Source of the DNA: Epiperipatus broadwayi
Lineage: Eukaryota > Onychophora > Udeonychophora > Euonychophora > Peripatidae
NCBI GenBank assembly: GCA_028023455.1
Contig: JAQFVV010012418.1
Coordinates: 9,865,279-9,929,278, forward strand
Direction of reading: 5' to 3'
DNA: 64,000 bases
Shown here: one piece after another, positions 1-10,450 of the stretch
Layout: the number at the start of each line of letters is the position of its first letter
Numbering within the stretch: position 1 is the first letter of the stretch
Translations under genes and position numbers: made by a program
Notes under the pieces: generated by a model
What the model was told of the DNA's origin: nothing
Seen by the model: only the letters and a program-made list of their open reading frames with translations
Database searches by the model: none

Positions 1-95
1 AACAGAGCAAAACTCTCCATACAGTATTGCCACCTGTGCTTAACAATTAATGTGCTAGTATAGGAAATGTGATCATGTGATTATTTTATCTAATG
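1..95. mobile_element. Fragment of hammerhead element family 1 at window edge
   Basis: The first 40 bases match the minus-strand reading of the family-1 block that follows the ribozyme at 57.25-57.29 kb. The next ~50 bases (TAACAATTAATG...GATCATGTGA) match the plus-strand reading of the adjacent block. The two halves are therefore inverted relative to each other compared with the better copy. The left side is cut by the window edge, so a ribozyme may lie just outside. Confidence 0.6.
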
Positions 96-2100
96 TTCAT
101 TTAGTATCCTTGCAAGACATATCCAAAGCAAAGAAGATTTTCATTTGTAATGAATACATAAATAAACACAAAAAATATCAGTTTTATTCACTACAATAGT
201 AATCAAAAATATACTTTTGTTCACATACAACTATTCATTGGAGAATTATAATAAAGCAGTAACTGTCATTCTTGATAGTTTTCTATTGCTTGTCATCTCC
301 CTGACACAGTTTATTCTACAGATATTTTAAAACTCAATCTCATAAACTTTAAGATGAGCTATTATTTTATTAAGATGCAAATTATAATTTAAACTAAATA
401 CATAATAAAAAATGTGGGTCTAAATACTAATCAATAAATTAAATTAAATTGAACAAATTTTGATATAAAGTTAAAACTAAAAAAAAAAAAATGTTGAATG
501 TTTGTTTATTTTATATTACTCTTTTTTAATATAATTTTAAAAATTGGACTTAAAAAAAGTAGCAAATTGATTTTAGAATAAACTGAACTTTGTCTTGTTA
601 GTAATTTGTTTTAACTTGAAGCAAATAGTTTCAATATTTTATAAAATTTAGAATTACTAAATTGATTTTTATGTAAAATAATAAAATATTTATAAAATCC
701 AAATTTTTGTGTTGTTAATATTTTTTTGAATCTTATATTATTTCTAGACTACAACTTTTGCTTCAACTCATTAAAATTTTTATTAAATCATATGAGAATA
801 TAATAACTTATTAATTGAAAATTTCATTTTTTTCTATTGATTTAAATATTATAACTTATATTATTATGTAGGTTAGATATAGGAAATTGAACATATGGTT
901 TTTCTCACAGAATTTTCATTATATTGATAAATTTTAACTACTCATTTTCGAGAAATAAATTATTCAGTTTTATTTATATAGTTTTAAAAAAGTTGGTGAA
1001 GCAAATATATATAAGGATATATGGTTTTCAAATATAATTACATTTATTTAAAATTTATAAAAATGATAATGCATATAAATAATATTGCAAGATATAACGA
1101 AAATTTATTTTTCTTTGATTATTTGTAGTTATTGTGGACCTAAATTTGATTTCTCTTTTAGTTTATTCTTTTAAATTTATTCTGTAGTTTCTTACACTTT
1201 TTTCCTTCTATTTTCTGTTAAATATTTTTTTAATTATAATTTTATTTTTATGTTAAAAGTTCATTGTTTTCATATTTGGCAATACATTTTAGTTGTTTTT
1301 TTTTTTTTTATTGATAACAGTTATTACTTCTTTAACTTATTTATTTCTTCTCAAAAGCTTTATGCATTATATATATATAGTATTATGTATTATTATTCTA
1401 ATATTGTTTTACAAAATATGTGTTTTTAAATGGAAACTTTAATTTTTTTTTTTAATTTTTATTAATATTTTTTCATTTATTCAAATGTACATATTTTGAA
1501 AAATCATTTTTTTTTTATATATCTTTCCATTTTTATATTTGTTATCAAAATGCTTCATGTACCCATTACTTTTTGCACTTCCCAACTTTACGAGATTTAT
1601 TAAGTCAACAAAATCCTTTGTTAATTATCAGGAATAATATTATATTCCATATTTCAGTACTAGTCTCATCCAAATGTTAAATGTTCCTATGTTTCTGCAT
1701 TTTAAAATAGTTCCTAAAATAATAGTATAGTTATATGAAATATAAGCTTTTTGCTGTTTACTCTATCCAATAGAAATCAAGAAATATTTAGTTCAAGAAT
1801 ATTCTCACTTCACTGTTATATCATACAGAAGTCTTTTTTTTTTTGTTTTGTAATTATTGGAAATTCATCCTATTTTATAACACTAAAAAGTGCTTTTTTT
1901 TTTCCAAATTTATCTAAGTAGGCATTTCTAACAATATATTTGGTAAAAAAGAAGAGTTTTCTGGTGCATTTCCACCAAATTAAGTCACTACACCAACAAT
2001 CATATTGCTTTTTATTTTTTAGAACTTTGATGCCCTATCATGAGAATTATTTTTATTCATTTATATCATAATCTGTAAAATATATAAATATAACATTTTT
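96..2100. other. AT-rich spacer without recognisable gene
   Basis: Homopolymer A and T runs and short TA tracts. I see no open frame of note, no repeat shared with the rest of the window and no splice-bounded GC island. Confidence 0.6.
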
Positions 2101-2143
2101 TGATAAATGCCAGAAGCATTTAAAATCCCTATTTAGAATAATC

Positions 2144-2197
2144 TCTTATTCCCAAACCAGTTTTGAGCTAATGGCTCTTGTCAGTGGTTTCCTAAGA
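2144..2197 (-). ncRNA. Decayed type I hammerhead ribozyme motif (family 2)
   Basis: Read on the minus strand: stem I lower strand TCTTA pairs with TAAGA, and upper CCA pairs with TGG. The core is CTGACAA, against consensus CTGANGA. Stem II is GAGC/GCTC with loop CATTA. AAAAC stands where GAAAC is expected, followed by a 2-nt loop and GTT before the predicted cut between 2155 and 2154. The two core changes (G8 and G12 to A) should abolish cleavage. The fold is otherwise complete. Confidence 0.6.
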
Positions 2198-2295
2198 CTT
2201 TCAGACCCTAGATCTAAAATACAAACTTCAGCATTTATCAAATACTTAATTATTAAGTAGAAAATCTGAAATTGTCAAACATCTATATGTCTTCA

Positions 2296-2378
2296 AATCC
2301 AGCTATTTAACTTAAATAGCCATATGGGACTGAACTAAAATCCAGCTAAACTTAAATAGCCATATGGGATTGAACTAA
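2296..2378. repeat. Short tandem duplication (~42 bp x 2)
   Basis: Two adjacent copies of a segment containing TAAATAGCCATATGGG and TGAACTAA, differing by a few bases and a 3-base indel, inside the family-2 body. Confidence 0.7.
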
Positions 2379-2577
2379 ATTCAGATACACCATATATTAA
2401 CAATCTTAGCAATATAACATCACCAAAGCCTTAAAAGCAAACTATAATAGTAACTAAACCAAGTGATACATCACATGACTTAATTAACTTGTATTTACAA
2501 ATGTAATATAATTAGCATGCTAATAGCTCTAAACAAGCTTTTTTGATAAATGCCACAAGAGAAAGCATTTATTTCTA

Positions 2578-2625
2578 TTTCCAAGATTTGAGCTAATAGC
2601 TCTCATCAGTGAGGTGTTAGGATAT
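2578..2625 (-). ncRNA. Partial hammerhead ribozyme motif (family 2)
   Basis: The minus strand reads CCTCA-CTGATGA, then stem II GAGC/GCTC with loop TATTA, then AAATC in place of GAAAC. The core heptamer and the G10.1-C11.1 closing pair of stem II are canonical. About 20 bases of the downstream stem I strand are deleted relative to the copy at 2144-2197, so it cannot close stem I. Confidence 0.55.
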
Positions 2626-2644
2626 TCAGACACCAAATCTAAAA

Positions 2645-2738
2645 TACAAACTCCAGCCCAGCATTTATCAATGGCTGAAAATTTTAGGTTTTCTACTTAA
2701 TAGTTAAGTATTTGATAAATGTTGGGCTGGAGTTTGTA
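2645..2738. repeat. Inverted repeat with 26-bp arms next to PLE end
   Basis: Arms 2645-2670 and 2713-2738 are almost perfect reverse complements (core CTCCAGCCCARCATTTATCA) around a ~42-base AT loop. It lies between the family-2 hammerhead and the PLE 3' end and may be a fold-back junction formed at insertion. Confidence 0.75.
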
Positions 2739-2753
2739 ATTTAGCTCTATATC

Positions 2754-3640
2754 TTAAAAAATTATAAAATACACCAATTCTTTTAAAAACTTGTTTTTTA
2801 TTTTTTGCCACCAAAATAAAATATATATTAAAATAGATTTCCAACGTTTCGACTATTTCTTTATTTTTTCTATAGTCTTTTTCAAGGAACTAAAAATATA
2901 TAAAAAGAAGAAAAAAAAATATCTATAAATCTTCTAAAACAAACAAAAATAAAAATCCAACTACATATACATACTATTTTGGAAAATATTTTCTTTACTT
3001 ACTATGATTTCTTTTTCATAACATCTTCCAACTTTACATTTTGCTTAAATAAACATTTTATTGTTACAAAATATAGTTTTTTTTTATCATCTTATCTTTA
3101 ATTAACACATTTTTTATAAAACACATTTTTACATTCCTTTCTTGTTAAAAACAAAAACATTCCATTAAATTTTACAAAATATTTATTCTCTTCTTTTTCT
3201 TTTATTTTATAATATCCTATTTAGAACAGGATTTAACATCTTTATATATAAACTTTCTTTTTCAAATCTTTCTTTTTGTTTAATTATACATTCTAAAGGA
3301 GTAATTTTAAAATTGACATGACCAAATTTTTCTTTATGTAAATACAATGCAGAATTTCTATCTGACAAATGCTGCTTTAATCTAGTTTTTAAAAAATTCT
3401 TTGTATTACCTACATAAGATATATCTTTATCATTATATTTTAAACAATCTATACATTTTATACAATAAACAGCTGCATTATATTTGAAAAATTAACAGTC
3501 TTTTTTATTAAATAAATTATATAAATTACTTTTTTTCTTGTATACAGGATAAATACTAAGAACATATTTTTTATTAAATCTATGAAACAAATTTTTTATC
3601 TTTTTAAATTAAAATTTTGAACTTTAAAACCTATAAAAAT
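2754..3640 (-). mobile_element. Penelope-like element copy A, 3' part
   Basis: On the minus strand this block is nearly identical to 9300-10175 on the plus strand. It holds the end of the RT-GIY linker, the GIY-YIG domain (3480-3207), a 3' untranslated region and the terminal stem-loop at about 2841-2889. High identity to copy B suggests relatively recent activity. At 3640 the orientation flips and an RT fragment continues on the plus strand, so the copy is rearranged. The element is broken by point deletions and lacks most of its RT. Confidence 0.8.
3207..3480 (-). pseudogene. GIY-YIG endonuclease domain of Penelope-like element (copy A)
   Basis: Translating the minus strand gives AVYCIKCIDCLKYN, then DISYVGNTKNFLKTRLKQHL and a C-terminus ending NPVLNRIL before TAA at 3207-3209. 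The GIY-like AVY, the YVG pair, the conserved Arg in LKTRLKQHL and the CxxC pair before YVG are those of PLE nucleases, which nick the target DNA. There is no clean start: one base is missing near 3476 relative to copy B, shifting its ATG out of frame. The domain itself is open over about 90 codons, close to the length in copy B. Function is inferred from the family. Confidence 0.75.
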
Positions 3641-3835
3641 TGTATTTAGATATAAAAGATAAAAGTGATAAAATAAAAATTGATTGTAATTTCTCGTATG
3701 AAATTTTGGTTTTATGTTGTAAAGATTTGGTTTTTAAATATAATGAATGTTTTTATAAGCAAAAGAAAGGTTTATGTATGGGAAATTGTTTAAGTGGTCT
3801 TATGGCGGATATATATATATATATATATATTCTAA
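3640..3835 (+). pseudogene. Penelope-like RT fragment (palm motif B region)
   Basis: An open frame from 3640 reads through FYKQKKGLCMGNCLSGLMAD, which matches the PLE motif around GLxMGSPLSPxLADI (reverse transcriptase palm, substrate-binding motif B). It then runs into a TA repeat translating as (YI)n and into unrelated sequence after about 3835. The catalytic aspartate motif that should follow is absent. It faces away from the 3' part of the same element at 2754-3640, so the copy is inverted at 3640. The remaining ~45 codons of the open frame (to 3975) are not PLE. Confidence 0.7.
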
Positions 3836-6800
3836 CCTTGTCTATGTGTAGCTCCACTACACATCAGGCCAACCACGTTGCTGGCGCCAAAATCTGCTCT
3901 TGTAATTCTGCATCTTCACTTCCAGATAGTATATGGTATAAAAATAAAACAGGTTCTATCTCAGTTAACAATTAATAACTAAAATATTAAGTATTAAAAT
4001 TAAAATATTCCACTAGCTCAAATTTAAAACTCGAATAAGGTTCAATTTATAAAATATATTAAATAAATATTTAATATTTTCATGAGACTTGAAGTGAAAA
4101 TACAGGTGACAAGATAGATTACATTGAGCCAATATCCTACAGGATACTACCTCAATGGCATAAGAACACTATCCCCCTTATTACTATTTTAAATAACAAA
4201 CTCATAGTATTCTTACGACTTTAATAACTTCTACTCACTAAGATTAAACTAATAATTAAATTTTAATCTTCTATTTAATAATAATCTAGCTCAATAAAAT
4301 AATCTCAGGTTTCTAAAATTTATTCTAAGTTAATTTTAAAATACGGTAGCAAAATATGAGAAGGGATTTTATGTCATAATCTACTACACTTAAACTAATA
4401 ATAATAAATAACAATAATAATATTATTCATGTAATGATATAATAAATACGTGGTAGCATTTTAATAATCTGACAAACAAAATATGTGTGGCAACAAATAG
4501 CTTATAATTTAATATAATATTGTGATAACTGATTTATGACCAATAAATAATGTAAGATTATGATTATTTAATTATAATGAATACCAATAAAATATTTAAA
4601 ATTCTTAAGATAATTCTTTATTTATCTTTTGTGCAAAATTATATATTTGTTTCAGTTATTATGCATATATCATGTTTTCATGCAGTAATGTGGAGAAATA
4701 AATAACTCTGACACAAAATTTTTTAAATAACAAAATTTAATAAAGTTTATTACCAACAATAAATAACTAAACAATTTATTTACATTATTTACAGTGGATA
4801 TCCTTAACCCTTTTTATTTTACAGTTTGATCTACCTGGTTATATAAAAAATAATTTATATTTCAATTATATTTTATTTAGATTTAGGGCAAAAAAAATGT
4901 TATTATTTGGTTTCTCATCATGGCTAACTTATTACAAATAAATTTATCTACTTTATTAGCAACAGCATTTTCTCTAATATTGTTAAACTATCCTATTTTA
5001 AAAATTCATACTTAGAAAACATTCCACAGAAAAACAAAATTTTATAATGAGTATGGACTTCTCAAAATATAAAAAAATTTCATCTTGCAAAGTCAAAGAT
5101 GTTATACAAAATATTATCCAAAATTCAGTACTAGATTTTAATATTTATCACACAATGTTTACTAATCATCATATATTCTTCTTTAAGCTTTACTTTAATA
5201 TGATATAAGTTTAATCATTAATAGATTTCTGTTAATTAATAAACAAAAATATACTATGCATATTGTTTACATAATTTACTTTGTACTATTGTATTTTAAA
5301 AAAATATGCAATACTTATTTTCTCTTAAAAAAATATACTAAAGCATTTAAAATTATTATCACTTAAAAATATCTTTGTTTAGATACCTTATTTTAAAAAA
5401 TTTTTATATTTCATTTCCAAAATAAAATTCAAAATATATTTTATGATTCTTTTCTTTCCCTAGGACACTTTGGATCTTCAATTTTAAGTTATAACATTCT
5501 GCTCCTTATAAGCAAATAAACTAATCTTATTCAAAAACAATAGCATAACATAAGTTCTAAATTATTTATCATTACTTTTAAAATATCTTACTAAACGATG
5601 CAGTTACATGAAATAAAGATGATTAAGGAAGAAAGCTAGAGTATTATTCTTAACATATCTCAAAATCATGGCACAGTGCGAAGAGGTAGGACATTTATCT
5701 GCCTAATATCCTCTAGTACAGGGACGATGTTAAAGCTATTTCTTCAGCTTTATTAAAACATCAAATATTTAAAGCAATATAAACACTGTCCAAATAAAAT
5801 ATGTATCAGTCATAGGGCTATGTTAACTATGCTGATAACCACATAAAGACTAAATATTATTCCCATTCCTTATAACATCCTATTTTAAATATACATCATC
5901 TTGGTTTCCTACTAACTATAGTACTTCCAAGCCACTATCTTAATATTATTTCTCAAGATTTTTCTATATCTTACATCGATAAAATAACTGTCTGCATTTA
6001 CAAAACAATAAACAAAATTCATTAATAGTTAAACAATCTTACTATCCCATAAGAAAAGTCTGCTTACTTCATTGCTCTGTATGTTTAATCATATACGATT
6101 TACTTAGACAATATTTGAATATCCCATATCATAAAAAAACTTTAAAAGAATCACATAATTATTTATGTTGGATTATATTACTAATAAAAAAAAATCCAAA
6201 AATTATTGTATGCATATTTCAAATCAATCCTATCTCATAATGTCTTTTAAAATGTTGTATGAAATGCGTTACATATAATTTTAAAAACTTTTACACTTCA
6301 TTCTTCCAATTTATGGATGATCTAAAGAAAACAAAAATATACATTATAAAATTATTAATAGTTATTATTATTACCAATAATCTTTATCTAGTCATCGTGT
6401 TCGGTAGGCTTCCTTTGTCCACTTGAGCATTGCAGATATAGAAAAAAAAATTCATACCCATACACTTTATATTAATATTTTTTAGCTAAATTATTAGATT
6501 GTTATAAGATTTTAATATTAACAAATTAATGTTTTTATGTTTTTCCTAATCTTATATAAAATTTTAGATTTAAATTAGGTCAACAAAATAAAAAGAATCA
6601 AAACTATAGTTACATATTTTCTTGACGATAGTTCTGATAAGTCCAAAATGCTTATTATTTTCTCTAGAGTTTTTTAAAATGTTCTCCAAGCGCGTTAAAG
6701 TTTAAAACAAAAATAATTATTAATCCATTTATTAAAATCTAGAAAATAATCCTTGTTTTCATTTTTAGGACGATAATATTAATTAATCCCTTGAAGCTTC

Positions 6801-7240
6801 TTAATCTTCTCTACCAATATTCTCTGCATATCGGATGCATCAATCCATCTAATTTAATTTTAAAATATTCGATAAACTTTTAAGTACCATTTATATTTCC
6901 ATGGATCCATTTTTTATTCATCTTTGTGTTCACTTTTATCTATGCTTCCTTCTGGGTACATTTAAAACTTTCGTTTGGTATTTTTATACATCTCTTTTAA
7001 AATAAAAACTTCAAATACTTTTGAACAAATTTTTTCCAAGTACATTTTAAATAATTCGAAGAACGGATATTTTGATACAATGTGCTTCTGTAACATATTT
7101 TCCCGGGTTCTTTATTCAACTCTGCACTCGAAAATATTTTTTAAAAAAATGTTACCTTTAGAAAGGATATAACATTTTATTCCTTTGAATATTATACTAT
7201 ATAAAATAATTCAGGCAATATATAATTATCTTATTACCAT
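3836..7240. other. AT-rich stretch, possible decayed LINE body, no gene recognised
   Basis: The start (3840-3975) is GC-richer unique sequence. The rest is AT-rich without a supported gene. The part around 5800-5880 resembles 51480-51600 in order and wording (both contain TAGGGCTA, then clusters such as CTATACTT or ACTATGCT and AAATCCTA or CATCCTA). This could extend the old minus-strand repeat described at 7241-8715, but the match is too diverged to bound by eye. Confidence 0.4.
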
Positions 7241-8708
7241 TTAAAATAAATCTTGAATAAACTTATGCATAATAATGCTTCTCCAATTTTTCATTAGACT
7301 CCGTATAATGTCCGAGCTGTGGTTTTGATGTACCAAAACAGTTCTTCGGTTATGCATAAATAAAGCTGTATCAATAAATATTTCAAATATCCTTTCAGCA
7401 TTACAATTTATATCCATTTTATTTTGTAGTATATCCATTTTTATTGCGTAGCTTAGGTTAAACTTTTAGATAAAATACGACTGGTAAGTACTTTAAAAAT
7501 TAGAAAACCATATTAAACGAAATTATTAAAAATATTTTTTTTTTAGTTTATACTTTCTTTTGCAAAAATATATTTTTAAAACTATCAATTAGTTTTTTGC
7601 AGATAAAGTTATAAGAAAGTACTAAAAAATTGACTAAAATAAAAGATTTTTAAAACACTATCTTTTGATAGTTATAATTTACCTCTCTCCCGTTTCAATA
7701 CATTTTTTATTCTCCCGCTCTACGTTACAGACAATATTTATCGTCTGTAAGGATATTTATTTCTTATTGGTCAATTCTTACACCAACTTGAAAACAAATT
7801 TACATGTTTTCAATTTATAGCAGAATTATGTCTGAAAATAAAATGATTACGTAATAAACCCAAATATTATTTAACGTATTAATTTTAAATAAATTATTAT
7901 TTTACTAAAACTATTGAAACATTTAAAATAACATTTAAAATAACCTTAAATAACCTATTTTATTTATCTATTTAATTTATCTATTTATTTAAATAAAATA
8001 TTTAATTTTTATTATATCTGCATTCGTCTTTATTACATTACTTAAACATTACATACAATAGTTAACTTAGTGTTTAATACTATTTACTTTTATGATAGGC
8101 AATAATTCTATCCAATTCTATAATATAACTTTTAAAATATTTTAAACTTTGTTATTTATTCAAACAAGCAGTGTGTGTGATAGTATACATTAAAGATCAC
8201 GTGATTACTCTGACAGACGATTTTCAATCTATTTCTCTGCCTAGACTAATAAAATCGATGCACTTATTATATTGTATAAAATAATTATAAAAAATTTGGA
8301 AGAATAATTTAGAAAATATAGAATTAGATATAATTTTCACCATCACAAAGTTTATTTTAAAATATACTATATTAATTTTGACTATTTAAATATGATTACA
8401 AATCTAAATATAGCATTTATTAAATCATATGTTTTACACTATTAAAATCGGATTTTTAAATATACTTTTAATTATTTATAGCTGTGTTATTTAATATGGC
8501 CAGCTTTTACAACCATATGCAACAATATTTAAAGCTTTATATAACTATTTTTAAATGATTTTATGTACTACATATTCTCTTTAGCTTCAGTTGTGCTTTA
8601 AAGATATAATTGACTTAATATAATTAATGTATTAAAAGAACATATTCTAAATTTAAAATTTTTTAGTAATTGACTGTTATGAATTATTACTGACCTATAG
8701 AAAAGGGC

Positions 8709-8715
<7 letters not shown>
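7241..8715 (-). repeat. Old dispersed repeat, LINE-like, copy 1
   Basis: It shares collinear landmarks with 53077-54225: an ATTGGTCAATT block (about 7765 and 53355), TATGGCCAG..TTT..CAACCATA (about 8497 and 53997), and AAAAGGGYACAATATAT at the right end (about 8700 and 54212). The spacing between landmarks is alike in both. On the minus strand the block would start at the TA-rich end and lead into a short open frame (7438-7241, 65 codons, start MDILQNKMDI). In the other copy the frame at 53077 takes the same position. I read it as the 5' region of a diverged LINE, but no domain is recognisable here. Confidence 0.4.
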
Positions 8716-8746
<31 letters not shown>

Positions 8747-8757
8747 GCCCTAAATTC

Positions 8758-8792
<35 letters not shown>
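8703..8792. repeat. TA-repeat palindrome plus second TA microsatellite
   Basis: AGGGCACAAT, a long (TA)n and ATTGTGCCCT form an almost perfect ~48-bp palindrome (8705-8752). A second (TA)n tract at 8762-8792 follows. It can extrude as a cruciform. The tract marks the breakpoint where the truncated PLE copy B begins. Confidence 0.85.
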
Positions 8793-8794
<2 letters not shown>

Positions 8795-8800
<6 letters not shown>

Positions 8801-9013
8801 AATTTTGAAGAAAAATATTTTAGTAATGGGTTTGGTTTTGTTTTTTATTGTAGATATATTGATTATTTTACTATTTTTAAAGGAGATTATAAAAATGTTA
8901 AAAAGTTTTTAAAATATATAAATAGTAGAGATATTAATATTAAATTTACTATGGAAAAAGAAATAGGGGGATGTATTGAATATATGGATGTAAAAAAAAA
9001 AAAAAATTGTTGA
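8795..9013 (+). pseudogene. Penelope-like RT, palm motif C onward (fragment)
   Basis: The 72-codon frame contains FYCRYIDYFTIFKGD, then INIKFTMEKEIGGCIEYMDV. In PLE RTs the first segment is the catalytic YxDD motif and the second the following H/NIxFTxE and (F/Y)LDV motifs. Here YIDY replaces YxDD, so one catalytic Asp is lost. The frame breaks in a run of about 14 A at 8992-9006, then continues as ETSVFRKKTFHGLLSNWNSD in another frame. It is 5'-truncated: the fingers and motifs A/B are absent. Confidence 0.75.
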
Positions 9014-9472
9014 TCGAATTTAAATATTGAAACATCAGTTTTTAGAAAGAAAACTTTTCATGGTTTATTAAGTAATTGGAATTCTGACTTAGATAAACAT
9101 TGTAAAATGAACATTATTAATAATAGAATAAAAAAAGGAATAAAAATTTGTTCTAATAAAAATTTGTTAAATGAAGAATTAAATATTTAAAAAAAGAATG
9201 TTTATTAAATGATTATCCTTGGGATGTATTAAAATTTTTTTCAAATAACAATTTAAATAAAATAAAAAGCAGGGAAAAATTTTAAAAAAAGTTTGGTGAG
9301 GATACAATTTTTATAGGTTTTAAAGTTCAAAATTTTATTTTTAAAAAGATAAAAAATTTGTTTCATAGATTTAATAAAAAAATATGGTTTTAGTATTTAT
9401 CCTGTATACAAGAAAAAAAGTAATTTATATAATTTAATTAATAAAAGAGACTCTGTTGATTTTTCAAATATA

Positions 9473-9745
9473 ATGCAAGCTGTTTATTGTATAAAATGTA
9501 TAGATTGTTTAAAATATAATGGTAAAGATATATCTTATGTAGGTAATACAAAGAATTTTTTAAAAACTAGATTAAAGCAGCATTTGTCAGATAGAAATTC
9601 TGCATTGTATTTACATAAAGAAAAATTTGGTCATGTCAATTTTAAAATTACTCCTTTAGAATGTATAATTAAACAAAAAGAAAGATTTGAAAAAGAAAGT
9701 TTATATATAAAGATGTTAAATCCTGTTCTAAATAGGATATTATAA
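9473..9745 (+). CDS. GIY-YIG endonuclease domain of Penelope-like element (copy B)
   Basis: A 90-codon open frame starts MQAVYCIKCIDCLKYN and contains YVGNTKNFLKTRLKQHLSD and a C-terminal KERFEKESLYIKML. The pattern (Y-x-I-x-C-x-x-C, YVG, Arg in TRLKQHL, His, Glu near the end) is that of the C-terminal GIY-YIG nuclease fused to PLE reverse transcriptase, which nicks target DNA to prime reverse transcription. The ATG is probably internal: the real protein would be a fusion with the upstream RT, whose frame is broken. The domain is intact although the element is not, so it is unlikely to be expressed as a functional protein. Confidence 0.75.
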   Translation: MQAVYCIKCIDCLKYNGKDISYVGNTKNFLKTRLKQHLSDRNSALYLHKEKFGHVNFKITPLECIIKQKERFEKESLYIKMLNPVLNRIL

Positions 9746-10044
9746 AATAAAAGAAAAAGAAGAGAATAAATATTTTGTAAAATTTAATGGAATGTTTTTG
9801 TTTTTAATAAGAAAGGATTGTAAAAATGTGTTAATTGAAGATAAGATGATAAAAAAAAACTATATTTTGTAACAATAAAATGTTTATTTAAGCAAAATGT
9901 AAAGTTGGAAGATGTTATGAAAAAGAAATCATAGTAAATAAAGAACATATTTCCCAAAATAGTATGTATATGTAGTAGGATTTTTATTTTTGTTTGTTTT
10001 AGAAGATTTATAGATTTTTTCCCCTTCTTTTTATATATTTTTAG

Positions 10045-10090
10045 TTCCTTGAAAAAGACTATAGAAAAAATAAGGAAATAGTCGAAACGT
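10045..10090 (+). ncRNA. PLE 3' stem-loop, hammerhead-like relic
   Basis: CTTGAAAA is followed by GACTAT, a ~15-base loop, the exact complement ATAGTC, and GAAAC. This is the layout of a hammerhead core (CTGANGA, stem II, GAAAC) with the first motif degenerated. The same structure is kept in copy A (about 2889-2841, minus). PLEs are known to carry hammerhead motifs, so a ribozyme ancestry is reasonable, but stem I and the cleavage triplet are not evident. An alternative pairing, TTCCTT with AAGGAA, competes with the 3' half. Confidence 0.4.
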
Positions 10091-10229
10091 TGGAAATCTA
10101 TTTTAATATATATTTCATTTTGGTGGCAAAAAATAAAAAACAATTTTTTAAAAGAATTGGTGTATTTTATAATTTTTTAAAAGTATTTTGACCATTTTTA
10201 ATAAAGAATATAAGGTGAAAGAGTTTAAT

Positions 10230-10450
10230 TTTTTTTTCTCTATATCTTAATGTCGTAGCGCCTCACTGATGAGAACCATCAACTTGAAACTGGATTTGGT
10301 ATAGGGATAATTCTAGATACGGATTTTAAATGCTTGTGGAATTTATCGAAAAAGCATGTTTAGAGCTATTAGCATGTTCATTATATTGCATTGGTAAATA
10401 TAAACTAAATAAGTCACATGATGTAGACTTGGTTTGCTTACTAATATATA
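10230..10450 (+). mobile_element. Family-2 hammerhead element fragment downstream of PLE copy B
   Basis: After the PLE 3' end come a T-run, TATATCTTAATG, a hammerhead-like core and a body matching the family-2 unit at 2.1-2.6 kb: GGATTTTAAATGCTT, AGAGCTATTAGCATG, and a CATGATG block leading to TTGGTTTG. It then ends in a TA tract. Its position and orientation relative to the PLE are the same as at the other locus. Confidence 0.6.
10258..10305 (+). ncRNA. Decayed hammerhead motif (family 2, second locus)
   Basis: CCTCA-CTGATGA (10266-10272), an imperfect stem II with loop around CCATC, then GAAAC (10286-10290), TG and GAT. The core heptamer and GAAAC are canonical. Stem II pairs only partly (G-U closing), the U of the cleavage triplet is changed, and stem I does not close well. 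Confidence 0.5.

Larger units (their letters stand above)
2101..2650 (-). mobile_element. Hammerhead element family 2, tandem dimer
   Basis: Two hammerhead-like motifs on the minus strand (cores at 2609-2603 and 2184-2178) lie 425 bp apart and bound one unit. That spacing and tandem order fit a retrozyme or PLE terminal-repeat monomer. The unit body shares landmarks with family 1: a CATGTGATG block followed by GGTTTA, and a block resembling TTCAGxCCTATATGxCTAT. After each motif comes a TTTAAATGC-type segment, as in family 1, where a GATTTTATGC-type segment follows the ribozyme. It lies immediately downstream, in sense, of the PLE 3' end at 2754. Both motifs carry core mutations, so this copy is probably inactive. 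Confidence 0.6.
8795..10180 (+). mobile_element. Penelope-like element copy B, 5'-truncated
   Basis: In order: the end of the RT domain (8795-9013), a linker with the PLE-typical TSVFRKKTFHGLLSNWNS and FGEDTIFIGF segments (about 9030-9400, several stops), the GIY-YIG domain (9473-9745), a 3' UTR and a terminal stem-loop (10045-10090). The 5' end is lost at the TA microsatellite. In-frame stops and a frameshift at the A-run near 9000 show it is dead. Copy A (2754-3640, minus) matches it closely. A family-2 hammerhead segment follows at 10230. Confidence 0.85.
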
